Source: Thelonectria olida (Eukaryota; Ascomycota; Sordariomycetes; Hypocreales; Nectriaceae). Taken from it: DNA of 64,000 nt. The translations under genes were made by a program, and so were the position numbers. Shown one piece after another: positions 54,430-64,000 of this stretch. Under the pieces are notes generated by a model that made no database searches, had not been told where the DNA came from, and saw nothing but the letters and a program-made list of their open reading frames with translations. Position 1 is the stretch's first letter. The number at the start of each line of letters is the position of its first letter. The stretch covers positions 310,001-374,000 of the forward strand of contig JAGPYM010000020.1 of assembly GCA_020736575.1 (NCBI GenBank), given 5' to 3'.

Positions 54430-55497
54430 ATTTGCTGGTAGTTGCGGCTAGTGCGGTGATGAAGGTTAGATACGCGCATGACAAGGATGCATGTACCGAG
54501 TTACTAGCCACGTTGTGTTCCTAGGTTCGTTAGTGTCGGGAAGTGCGAGCGGTGGTAATTAGAGTGGAACCACTATTGGAAGCATGATTTCATCTTTGCT
54601 GCTACCTTTTCATCTTCGATTGTAGAAAAGGCTGTCGTGGCGTGGATAGCGGCTCTGGTCAGCCAAGATGTAGATACATGAGACAGATGGGAAGTCCTGC
54701 AGATATAGACCGGCTAACAGGTTGTTGGTTGGTCTAACATAGTAGTTCGCACAAGAAGCAAGTAATCTGTAGGTAGGCAGGCAGTTACGAAGTCCTGCCG
54801 TGTTTCACCAGCTGCCATGTACCCTAACACATTGTCTCACAACGACCGAAAAACCTTGTGCTCCCTTGTCTCCAACCGGCAGCGCCAAGATCAAACCTCA
54901 GTGTGACATGACGAGTTCCAGCCCTTTCCACCACTCGCAGCAACACGGCGATGGCTTCATTTACAATGACAACCAACCCCATGGCTCAATCGGCATCTTC
55001 GTGCCCGTCCCCACAAGCCGATAGTGGGTGACGCGGCACTGGCGTGTCCCGGCCTTGGGAAGCCTTCAGGGGTTCGCCCGTTTCACCCATGAAAATCCTC
55101 CTTGTTCCTGTTCTTGCGGCCAGCTGGACGCATACGCAATGACAAGGCCTCCACTGTTGCACGCGCCATTGGTTTTTTTAATTGAGGCTTCGAAATTTGA
55201 GGGTGTTGAAGAAGACAACATCTGTACCCGTCTACTCGTGTCTTCCCCCTTGCTTCTTTGATCCTCCTCGCTTTATCAAGTAATTCAACACTCCCACGAC
55301 TTCTTGATCTTCAACGTCCATCCGGCGGGACCGAATCGTCGCCCAGTTGAACCCCTGGATCCACCGAAAAGATCTTGGCCGTCGCAACTCATCTCTCGCG
55401 GCGCAAACGGATTCAACCACCAAAGAAGCCATCAGCATCTTCTCAGCTGTCTTCAATCCAGTGCCAGGGGTGGAAGAAAAGGAGAAACACCCGAAAG
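54430..55497. other. intergenic, LicD promoter side
   Basis: About 1 kb without a recognisable gene. Open frames are under 80 codons apart from the overlapping readings around the LicD start. Confidence 0.4.
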
Positions 55498-56686
55498 ATG
55501 AGACTTTCTTCCTTCTTCACAGCGGCAAGCTGTTTGGCTCTAGCCAGCGCCGCCGCTATCAAAGACGAGTCGACGTCAGTCCAGGGGCTCGCCAAGAGAT
55601 GGCTTCAGAAGAGCGAGACTCGGCATTTTCCAGAGCCAAAGTACTTTAGTAAGTCGGCCTGTAATTTTTTATGCTTCTTTTTTTTTTTTGGAGATGCGAG
55701 ATACGCGTCTCTATTTTCTATACGCGTACATGCCCAAGTGTGGCTTACTTGCAGACGGGAACCTGGGCTGACCAACATCTCACAGAGGAGTCTCGGTATG
55801 TCTCATGACGAAGTTGCCCATTCTCGCAGGAACTAACCTCTTCATCTGCAATCAAGACAACAAGCGCATTATGATGATAGATTTGAAAAGGGGCCTCTCA
55901 GAGAGCCTGAACAGAGAGCTGCTATTCGCATTCTTATCCAGACCTATCTCTCTACATTCCGAGAGCTCGGCATCCAGACGTGGTTGATGCACGGCACGCT
56001 GCTTGGTTGGTGGTGGGGCAAACAGGCAAGTTCTCGACATCTCCTGATGCCATTCGCTTGATCCATCTCACTAACAATCGTGTTTTGTACATAGGTCATG
56101 CCTTGGGACCCTGATGCGGACGTGCAAGTCACTGAGGCAGACATGTACTACCTTGCTGCATATCACAACATGACCATCTGGTACTACAAGTACGGGGACA
56201 TGAAGGAGGGCAAGTTCTTCCAGCTCGAGATCAACCCCTACTTCAAGTATCGTGACCAAGACGACCTCCTCAATGTCATTGACGCGCGGTGGATCGACAT
56301 GCAAACCGGATTGTTCATCGACATTACTGCTGCACGATACGACCCTGACCACGCCAAGGGCGAGGGTATCCTGTATGACAAGCATGGCCACGAATACAAG
56401 GTGCGTTTATTCTGATATGAATCCAGTATAAACTTGCTCTGACTTGATTAGGATACGTATGTTTTCCCCCTTCGAGAAACCACGTTCGAAGGGGTGCCGG
56501 CAAAGATCCCTTATCGCTATAAGGAGATGCTCACCTCAGAGTACACTGAGAAAGCTCTGACAAATACCAAGTACCACTCGTAAGCATCTGGATTTTTCTC
56601 ATCTCAGCGATGGGTGTCTAACACACGTCGATAGCCACGATTTTGACGAAGAGGCCCTGGAATGGCTCCCTAACGGTGAGCTTTAA
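55498..56686 (+). CDS. LicD/Mnn4-type phosphotransferase-family protein, with micro-exon
   Basis: LicD-family protein, related to fungal Mnn4-like proteins of mannosyl-phosphate transfer. Signal peptide RLSSFFTAASCLALASAAA. Inferred exons: 55498-55648, 55786-55795, 55857-56025, 56095-56400, 56452-56579, 56635-56686; 271 aa. The 10-nt second exon (AGGAGTCTCG) has a CACAG acceptor and GTATGT donor, and the introns on either side have CTGAC and CTAAC branch points. It yields KYFKESRQQAHYDDRF, which has the spacing expected before HYDxRF. The third intron is GC-AG (AG|GCAAGT). LicD marks: WLMHGTLLGWWWGKQVMPWDPDADVQV, with the Asp cluster, and NVIDARWIDMQTGLFIDITA. It ends soon after DEEALEWLP. 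The alternative is to skip the micro-exon and use the AACAAG acceptor, giving KYFTHYDDRF. Confidence 0.82.
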
Positions 56687-57323
56687 ACAGCCACGTCTCG
56701 ACGGCAAACCGATTACCCTTGCCAGAATTCCAAGTGCCAAATAGCAAAATACAACACTTGGGACATGTAAAAACGTGAAAGACGTAACAATGGAGGATGC
56801 TAATGATGATACCCGGCCCAAATGAAGGGGCTATTTGTACGAGATGAGAATATGGCAAATGGCGTCTCCGGAGTACTAGTATTGGGCTGTATAGAAGCCA
56901 TTAGAGCAAATGTCAGAATCGATTCATACATCAATACTAATTCTTGGATTTTTTGAGTGTCCTTTGGTTGGCTGCCTCGGCCGTTAATCGTCCCATCTCA
57001 ATTGTTAAGTGGTTGCGCTGCTGCCCCGCGAACATTCAACGCGTCTCAACCCCCCCCACACGCGTCATCAACATCGCAAACGTCGACTTTGCAACAAACC
57101 ACCACAAACACCGCCACCGAGTCGCTTCCTTTCGCCGCTCCTCGCCAACTACGCAATTGAAACAAGGGCCATTCTTACAGCTTCTCGCATGCGCGATTCT
57201 AATTTCATCCGTCCCAGTCATTAAAATGGCCGCCACAGGTGAGTTCTCGCTACTGGAGCTTCCAATGCAGCCGAAAGCTAATCCTCACTTCGATAGGCCA
57301 ACAGGCGCGTCGAGACAGGCTCA
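56687..57323. other. promoter and leader of kinetochore-like gene
   Basis: It contains an apparent leader intron: donor CAG|GTGAGT at 57239-57240 and acceptor GATAG near 57297. The ATG at 57225 before it opens a frame that conflicts with the main one (see finding). No other gene. Confidence 0.5.
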
Positions 57324-59437
57324 ATGAGCGCCTTCGTGGCGCCCAGTTCGTCCATCCCGTCCAACTTCAAAAGCCGCGCGACATCAGACACAACTAATGA
57401 ACCAAACAGACGAACGAACCTCGAAGACGATTCCTTCCAACTCGACATCGCCGGCCTCAACATTGCCACGTCCGACCCATCGCAGCCACCGCCCTCGTCT
57501 GCGCGCCGCAGCACGCCGAATACATCTGCGAAAAGGAGGAGATTATCACGCGACGAGGTTCCGCCTCCGAGGTTAAGTACTGGTTCAGCGCCGCGACGAT
57601 GGAGTCCGCCTGCAGACAAGGATCCGTACGGCCTGCCCGAGACATCTAAGGAATCTATTGAGCCAGCCGTAGTGGAGGAGAGAGAACAGGTTGAGGAGAA
57701 TGAGGAGAATGTGGATGCCGACGAAAGAGACGAGGAGCGCCAAGACAATGATGAGCGAGGCGAAGAGCAACGACCTACGATACCAGTAATAACGACTTCA
57801 CCCCCCGAAGAACCGGCGGAACTCGAACAAGAGGATGCGCTGGAATCTTTGCCTGTACAGCTTCCTCCTCGCCCTTCAGTTGCAAGGCGTTTATCCCGCC
57901 AGACCGACGAAATCGCAGAAAGCCCCCAGGATGCGCCAGGCACTGGGGCGAGACGAAGCCTTCTTATGAGTGATGTCCCCTCATCGACCACAAGACTACA
58001 TGGTGGCCTGGACTCGGATAACATTGAACCACCCTCATCCCCATCGGTGAGAAGAGCCCGACGGAGCTCTGTTGCAGCATCAACGCGCTCGATGAGAAGC
58101 AGTCGACGAAGTCCACGGATATCTCAGGGAGATGATGTGGATGAATTATCCCCCGTGCAACCGAGAGACGAAAGTGCGGCGGATGCGGACGTTTCAGCGC
58201 TTCAACCTATCGAGGAGGGCGAAGAGGAGGCCAGAGAGGAAGCACCAGTGGACGTAATCGAGGAGCCTATGGCTGATGATGAAGCTGAAGCCACGGAAGA
58301 GGAAGCGGTAGCTGAGGAAATCAACGAAGTCGAGGCAGCAAAGACACTTGGCAGGAAACGGCCAAGAAGGAGTCCACGACGACACTCACCAGAATTGGGA
58401 TCAGGTGGACATGAAGAAGTTGAAGAAGTTAATGAAGAAGAACCCGCCCCGAAACGACGACGCGGCCGACAAGCCATCAAGAGTCCGGCGAAACAGAAGC
58501 AACCTGCTACGAAGCCAAAAGCGAAACCGACGACCCGAAAGTCTTTACTAAAGTCAGCAGCAACGCGAGGCCCTAAAACTAAGACATCACCTAAAGTACG
58601 ACGTGAAAGTAACCGCCGACAGAGCGCGGACGACAACGGCGCTTCGATCGAGGTGACGGTCCAACGTTTCGTCAACGTCAAGAAACACTCCCAGAGTGAC
58701 GACGAAGACGATCCTCTCCATTCCGAGATTCCCTTCTCAACGCACAGGGAAACTGTCGTGGATGTGTTTGCGCAGGTTTGTAAGGAAGTTATCGACTCTA
58801 CGCTAAACCAGCTCCGAGAAGTTGGGGGCAACACGGAGGACAGAACGAAGAAAAAGGAGTTCCGAATAAAGATGCGGGCGATTGAAGCGTACGGGGAGGA
58901 GCTGAATTCGAGATTACTACAGCATGTGAGTTGAGGCGACCTGTTGGAGACAAACTCTGTGACTAACAGAGTCAGGCAATCCATCTCAACGATTGGCACT
59001 CTTTGAGGAAACGGGTCCGTCTGGCCCAAAGAGAAAAGGTTGGACTTCGAGAGGAGATTCTTCGACTCAAGGGAGAACAAGAGCAAGTTGCTTTGCGTAT
59101 GGACGCTGTGCGAATCAAGCACGAAGAGGACACCAAGGAGTCCAAGGTAAACTACCCATTCAGAAAGTCCCAAGAGTCTAGCTAACACGTTTTGTAGTAT
59201 CGTCTAGATACATCTTCAGTCATGCACGACGTCGACCTTGCCATCGAGCGCGGTCGTGACGCTCCTGAACTCTCGCGTGCGGAGCAGAAGCAAGCAGAAC
59301 TCGCCAACCTCGAACTCCTCGTGTCTCGAATATCAGGCGAGGCGAGCTCAAACAGCGCGGCAGGTGGAATGCTCAAGCAAGTCAAGGATTTTAATGCCTT
59401 CTTGGAACGAGCTGCCATTGCGCTGGAAACGAGATGA
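57324..59437 (+). CDS. probable inner-kinetochore CENP-U/Ame1-like protein
   Basis: Exons 57324-58925, 58976-59146, 59198-59437; 670 aa. The first 440 residues are disordered, with Arg/Ser-Pro motifs, dense Glu/Asp tracts, basic clusters (KRRRLSR, KRRRGRQ) and AT-hook-like RGR/KPK patches. The conserved C-terminal part starts at EVTVQRFVNVKK and is mostly helical: DVFAQVCKEVIDSTLNQL, KMRAIEAYGEELNSRLLQ, HLNDWHSLRKRVRLAQREK, then a coiled coil (EEILRLKGEQEQVALRMDAVR) and a last helical segment. This order of disordered basic N terminus, helical pair and coiled coil is that of fungal Ame1/Mis17. I recall such proteins annotated as AT-hook domain proteins; the kinetochore role is a tentative inference. 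The N terminus is uncertain: an upstream ATG reads into a second frame. Confidence 0.65.
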
Positions 59438-59567
59438 AGCTCTGCGGGAAACCCACTATGATGATGTGAAATGAAAACAGGCGATTCGCCGAACACGGCC
59501 TTTTTACTTTATTATTTTTAAAATGCTTGAGTCATGGGTGGATATCATAGATACACGGTCTTCTTCA

Positions 59568-60256
59568 TCAGTTAATCTTGGCGTTGCTAAAGTCCATCTC
59601 GGGATGCTGGTCCTGGAACTTCTTAAGGATATCCAGGCGATTCTGCTCGTCCGAGGTCGGCAGGCCCTTTTCCTTTTGCTGCTGGTCGAACATCATCTTC
59701 TCGACCATGCCGCGCGTCTCGCCATCGAGGTCGGACAGTTTGGAGTTGTCGGGCTGGATCTTGGTCACATCGATCTTGGGGGCCGAGGTGACAACGTGTG
59801 CCCACCACTCCATCTTGTTGACCTTGTCGAGGTGGATTTCGACCGTCTTGGTGTTGTCCGAGTTGGTCGAGAGGGTCCAGGTTGAGTCGTCGACAATGAC
59901 GGCATGGGGGAGGTCGCCCTACATAACACATACGTTAGCGAAGGGAGGGTTTCGGGGAGGAATTGGGCGCGGGTGTACAGCAATGATTGGGTCCTGGCCC
60001 TTGATGGCCGCAGAGAGGCTCTGCTTCTTGATGGAGATAACAAGGTCCCGGGACTTGAGGTTTCCGGGGACGGTGAAGGTGACGTCGAGCTCGCCAATGG
60101 TCTGCGTCCACTTGTAGGGAAGGGCGGCTTGTTCCTTCTCCTGGGCTTCGCGGGCGGCTGCCTCAGCCTGGGAGACGACGATTTCTGAACGAGTCAGTAA
60201 ATATACCCCAGAAGTTCCAGTATGGCCAGCCACAAACCTTTGTCGCTGTCAGCCAT
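59568..60256 (-). CDS. nudC: NudC-family CS-domain protein
   Basis: Nuclear-movement protein, an Hsp90-linked co-chaperone needed for dynein and nuclear migration. Exons complement(60238..60256), complement(59979..60184), complement(59568..59918); 191 aa. Exon 1 encodes only MADSDK. A short Ala/Glu helix precedes the CS (p23-like) domain: [53 protein letters not shown] and [14 protein letters not shown]. The C-terminal helix has [18 protein letters not shown] and [21 protein letters not shown], the classic NudC ending. The first intron has a GTTTGT donor. Convergent with the kinetochore-like gene. Secure. Confidence 0.95.
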
Positions 60257-60601
60257 GGTGAAATTTGTTATTTTCTTGAGAAGGTGGAAATGTGATCAAT
60301 TCACGGAAGACGATGGAAGCGGGCAGCTTCGAGAAGGCTGACGGAGTTGTCATGGAGGGGCAGTTAATAAGCGGGGCCTTAGCCTCCAAAGCTCGGACCA
60401 ATAGAGCGCGTCTAGCTCCCCTGTCACGTCAGCCGCGCGTTAACAGCCAACCGTGAACATAAGTTCTCAGGTACCTTCTCATAAGCAAAAAGATGCGATG
60501 ACCAACAACAACAACAACAACCACAATTGACGGTCTGTTTGTTCCTCAACACCACACCTCCTCCCCACGTACATCCTCCTCCCTCCCAGAACCACCGCAC
60601 A
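60257..60601. promoter_or_regulatory. divergent NudC/Tfb3 promoter
   Basis: A 345-bp region between two divergent housekeeping genes. It has a short AAC trinucleotide run (about 60502-60521). No specific site identified. Confidence 0.45.
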
Positions 60602-61702
60602 ATGTCTCGCCTAGGAGGCGCCATCTCCGTGCGCCACGCAACATTCTCCTCCGCCTCGGCCGCCGCTCCTCCCCCCCTCGACCAGGACGAAACATGTCCC
60701 GTCTGCAAAACCACCCGCTACTTCAACAAGGATATGGAGTTCCGCATCAACCCCGAGTGCTACCACCGCATGTGCAAGACCTGCGTCGACCGCATCTTCA
60801 AGGACGGGCCCAACCAATGCCCCTACGCTGGCTGCCACAAGACCCTGCGCCTGCGTGGCTTCAAGTCTGCTTTCTTTGCTGATTTGACTGTCGAGCGCGA
60901 GGTCGACATTCGAAGACGCGTCGCCGCCGTCTTCAACAAGTCCGAGGAGGACTTTGAGACCCTCGACGCCTTCAACGACTACCTGTACATGGTCGAGTGC
61001 CTCACCGACGACCTTGTTAACGGCTCCGACGACGCGCGCCGCAAGGCCGAGGGCCAGCTGACCGAGTGGGAGGCCCAGCACAAGGCCGACATTGAGCGCA
61101 ACCGCCGGCTGGCCCGCGAATCCGACGAGGCCCGCCAGCGCCGCGTCGCCGCCGAGGAAGAAGCCGCGCGCCAGCGTCGCATGCTCGATCGCCAAGCCGA
61201 CGCGGCCGAAAAGGCCAACGCCGCCAAAATGCGCGAGGAGGTGCTCGACACGCTGGCCAACTCCGAGGTCGGCCGCGCGACGGAGGCGATGAACAAGATC
61301 AAGCTCAAGAAGCGCGGCCAGCAACGCCGCGACGCCGTCCTCGATGCGGCAGCGGCAACAGGCGGCCTGTCGATCCGCGGGTTGCGCGACAAGAAGGCGC
61401 CCGTGGTTGACGACAAGCCGTACGATCCCTACGGCGGCCTGGTTGTGGCGCCCGAGCGCGTGGACGTTGCGCCTGCGAACTTGGCGGGCTACTCAAACGA
61501 GTGGGTGGAGGCGACACGTACCAAGACGGAGTTCCGCGCCGGCGGATACAGCTCGGACGAGTACCTCAGCCGCGCGCTATTCGAGGCCTTTTCCGGGCTG
61601 GGTGTGTTTGTGTGCGAAGAGAAGCCCGACCGAAGGGTGGCTACGGCGGGAGCAAAGGAGGCGGCGACGGCGGGGAAGATGGACCTCGACGACCCATTAT
61701 AA
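60602..61702 (+). CDS. tfb3: TFIIH subunit Tfb3/MAT1, RING protein
   Basis: CDK-activating-kinase assembly factor linking Kin28/CDK7 to core TFIIH. Intronless, 366 aa, ATG at 60602 (MSRLGGAISV). The N-terminal RING of C3HC4 type shows DETCPVCKTTRYFNKDMEF, ECYHRMCKTCVDRIF and NQCPYAGCHKTLRLRGF. FNKSEEDFETLDAFNDYLYMVE is the conserved MAT1 segment. A long coiled, Ala/Arg/Glu-rich region (about 150-250) follows. The C terminus (YDPYGGLVVAP, GGYSSDEYLSRALFEAFSGLGVFV) is where the kinase-cyclin binding part is expected. Gene and frame are complete. Confidence 0.95.
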   Translation: MSRLGGAISVRHATFSSASAAAPPPLDQDETCPVCKTTRYFNKDMEFRINPECYHRMCKTCVDRIFKDGPNQCPYAGCHKTLRLRGFKSAFFADLTVEREVDIRRRVAAVFNKSEEDFETLDAFNDYLYMVECLTDDLVNGSDDARRKAEGQLTEWEAQHKADIERNRRLARESDEARQRRVAAEEEAARQRRMLDRQADAAEKANAAKMREEVLDTLANSEVGRATEAMNKIKLKKRGQQRRDAVLDAAAATGGLSIRGLRDKKAPVVDDKPYDPYGGLVVAPERVDVAPANLAGYSNEWVEATRTKTEFRAGGYSSDEYLSRALFEAFSGLGVFVCEEKPDRRVATAGAKEAATAGKMDLDDPL

Positions 61703-62542
61703 AAAAATCTTTCCAGGGAGTTCAATGTTTCAAAAGATTCTACGGCGTACAGAGATATTCAGGGAGGCATAGCTGCGGCGTTCGGGTTGGATGCTTTTGT
61801 ATAAAAACCAACAGCGGGGTGGGAAATCTAGGAAACGAAGAAGCATGAGCACCACGACAAGCAAAAAAGAACTCGGCATAGAGACACAGGCTCAAAAGAT
61901 ACCATAGGTAATCGACTGGGTACAAGAAATGAACCGGATGTGCAAGATACAGAGGACATAATCACCAAGGGCAAGACTGGAGACAAGAATGAGAATGATA
62001 TTCAATACATGATAATGTCTAAGGAATTCTGCGAAACGAATACGCCCCCCAAACAAATGAACAGCCATCACGCTCAGACTGGAAAATCGGGGTGGCGGGA
62101 TGAGCAACCGTTCGAGGGACAGCATGTGGGATATAAAGACGATTGGTTGGAACTTGGCTGTCGCTAGCTGTCTAGAGCAAAAGATAATAATAAGTCGTTT
62201 GGTTGAAATATGTGGTTTGAAGCTCAGCTTTGAAATGGTAATCGCCAGCGTGTGCCCCTGTCCCAATGCAAACATCAACCGATCCTCAACTGGAGTCCTG
62301 TTTGCTTTGTTGATTTATTGGTTTTGGTTGATTTGGTCCCATTCTTTGTCTTTCTTTTCCCATCTTATCCCCAGGAACGCCTCGCTGACAATGCGGAAAG
62401 GGAGGAGGTACAAATATTTAAGAAATGGGTTCCCCTCTGGGTGAGAGGGAGACGGAAGGTAGAGGCCCAGAGGATGTATATGTGGTGTAGTAGGTTAGTG
62501 CTAGATTGTGAGAGTTGTAGTAAAGGTATTCGCCATCTTGCT
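61703..62542. other. convergent gap, Tfb3 and AP180 3' regions
   Basis: 840 bp with no recognisable gene. Both genes end into it. Confidence 0.45.
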
Positions 62543-64000
62543 CTATTGCTGCCAAGGAGTTTGCTGCGCAGGTCGAGGGAATACTGGTACAGTCTCAAGT
62601 TGGTCGAGACCTCCACCAATAGGTTGTTGGTTATGTTGCCAACCCATACCCGTGTTGTGGTTAACGAAAGCCCCATGGCGGAACGGATTTGTGCTGCCAG
62701 TTGGCTGAGGGACGAGAGCAGCGCCCGCCGTCTGCGGACGTTGCTCTTGGTTCTGAACGGGTGCTTGTACAGGTGCCTGGGTTGCGTGCCTCGCAAATGG
62801 ATTCGTGCCAGTCGCTGCTGGGACAAGAGGCGCGGGGGGTGAGGAAACCTGTTGGTTGGGTTGTTGGAAGGGCGAGCTTGAGGTCGAGGAGAAGGGAGAG
62901 GTGTTCTGTTGATTGCGGGCAAATGGGTTTGTTGATTGACGGTTAGGGTTGGCGCTGAGAGCAGGTGTAGAGACGGACGTAACCATCGGAGCAGCGGGTA
63001 TGCCCGTTTGCTGGGCCATGAGCATCGACTGGCGGAACGGGTTGGTGCCTGTGGCCATTGGTTGAAGACCTTGAGGCTGACCAGCCTGGATAGGTTGCAT
63101 CGCTTGAGGGCTGGCGGCTGGGAAGCTTGCGACAGAATCTTGCGGGATGGGGGCAAGAGAGCTTGGCTGAAAACCTTGTTGAGGCGAGAATCCTCCAAAG
63201 CCGGTGCTAAAGCTAGGTTGTATTAATTGTGGCAATTGCGGAGCTTGCGACTGTGCCTGTTGCCCGAATCCAGTCGGTTGTTGCTGTTGTTGCTGGAACG
63301 GACCGTTGGGTTGAGGAGCAAAGCCATTTGTTGGCTGGAAGCCTATACCAGTCGGTTGTTGCTGTTGAAAGCCTGCGTTCATCTGTTGCTGAGGCTGTTG
63401 GGTTACCTGGAGTGGTGTTTGGTTTTGTTCGATCGAGTCGAAGAAATCGATAAGGTCGGGATCAGGGCCCTTGTTCGCCTGGGGTTTCGATTCGGGTTTG
63501 GCACTGCTTGAGCTTGTCGTCGGAAATGGGTTGTTCGACGCAGGTTCGGGGAAATCCACTTCCTTCTTCCTCGTTGTCGACAGCAGCTTGCTGCTAGAGC
63601 TCGAGCCACCAGTCTTCTTAACCTCTTGCTCAGCCAGATACTGCCTCCTGTGAACCTCGAAATCTTCGTCGTTGAGATACTCCTCGAGCTGCTTGCCCAA
63701 ATTAACAGGCGCATGCTTCAGCTTAGGGACTTCGACTCGGGTGTGATGCTCGAATTGCCTTGCGATGCTAAGGTACTGCACGACTTGGTCGGTCTGGCGG
63801 GTAAATGTTCGGTAGATGGCCATTGCTCGCTCGGCATCAACTTTGGACATTTCGAAAAAGTGGCCTAGACAGATGGGTCAGTCATGAGTGGGCTGAGACA
63901 TGAGGCATCACGGTGACAGACCAAGAATGGTAATTAGGCCTTGATTGAGCACTTGAAATAGCGCTAGAAGGTCCAAGACGAGGAGCCGGAAGACAGTAAT
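62543..64000 (-). CDS. clathrin adaptor of AP180/Yap1801 family (5' end missing)
   Basis: Endocytic adaptor binding PI(4,5)P2, clathrin and EH-domain proteins. Partial: the exon at 63922-64000 is cut by the window edge; intron 63865-63921; main exon 62543-63864; 466 codons visible. The splice gives the end of the ANTH domain: RLLVLDLLALFQVLNQGLIT, then ILGHFFEMSKVDAERAMAIY and RTFTRQTDQVVQYLSIARQ. YLNDEDFEVHRRQYLAEQE closes the folded part. The rest is disordered and Gln/Pro-rich, with at least five NPF motifs (EH-domain ligands) and a DLIDFFDSIEQ segment that may bind clathrin or AP-2. The upstream exons lie outside the window. Confidence 0.93.

Noticed and set aside
57278..59188. Two long minus-strand frames (248 and 328 codons)
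   Set aside because: Ser-rich shadows of the Glu/Arg-rich kinetochore-like gene.
60611..61324. 237-codon minus-strand frame
   Set aside because: Antisense to Tfb3; hydrophobic content comes from GC-rich codons read backwards.
1..64000. CRISPR arrays, operons or prokaryotic mobile elements
   Set aside because: No spaced direct repeats, no polycistronic layout; the window is eukaryotic nuclear DNA.

Overview
The window is nuclear DNA of a filamentous ascomycete, most likely a sordariomycete and perhaps Hypocreales (inference; no rRNA or marker locus is present). The grounds are genes broken by short introns of about 45-65 bp with GTRAGT-type donors, CTAAC/CTGAC branch points and TAG/CAG acceptors, a Zn2Cys6 regulator, a kexin, a fungal-type KDEL receptor with a long acidic tail, and eukaryotic tRNAs including an intron-bearing tRNA-Leu. 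Exon coordinates were worked out by hand, and for every multi-exon gene the summed exon length is a multiple of three.

Layout. 1-11.2 kb: an interrupted tRNA-Asp, a peroxisomal-type citrate synthase ending in AKL, a possible small membrane protein, a T5orf172/GIY-YIG membrane protein, tRNA-Leu(CAG) and the DNA glycosylase MutY/MYH. 12.4-29.5 kb: an accessory block with a secreted type-B carboxylesterase, a short-chain dehydrogenase, a P450, an EthD-domain protein, a class VIII esterase/beta-lactamase-fold enzyme, a seven-exon Zn2Cys6 factor, a tannase/feruloyl esterase, a second P450 and a hyaluronan-synthase-like GT2 broken by an in-frame TAG. No PKS, NRPS or terpene synthase is present. CCGCGG-containing motifs recur in its three divergent promoters, so this looks like a backbone-less catabolic or tailoring cluster with its own regulator.

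32-46.3 kb is housekeeping: mitochondrial adenylate kinase, tRNA-Arg(ACG), ERD2, mitochondrial phosphate carrier, kexin, sorting nexin Snx4/Atg24 and LETM1/Mdm38. 47.5-54.4 kb holds a second metabolic patch: a fumarylacetoacetate-hydrolase domain fused in frame to an alpha/beta hydrolase, an aldo-keto reductase and an NmrA/isoflavone-reductase-like protein, with two tRNA-Thr(TGT) genes between the last two. 55.5-64 kb: a LicD/Mnn4-type protein with an inferred 10-nt micro-exon and a GC-AG intron, a probable inner-kinetochore CENP-U/Ame1-like protein, NudC, TFIIH subunit Tfb3/MAT1 and a clathrin adaptor of the AP180 family that runs off the right edge.

The points most worth a second look are the backbone-less cluster with its shared promoter motifs, the in-frame stop in the GT2, the interrupted tRNA-Asp, the FAH-alpha/beta hydrolase fusion, the LicD micro-exon, and the conflicting reading frames at the start of the kinetochore-like gene.
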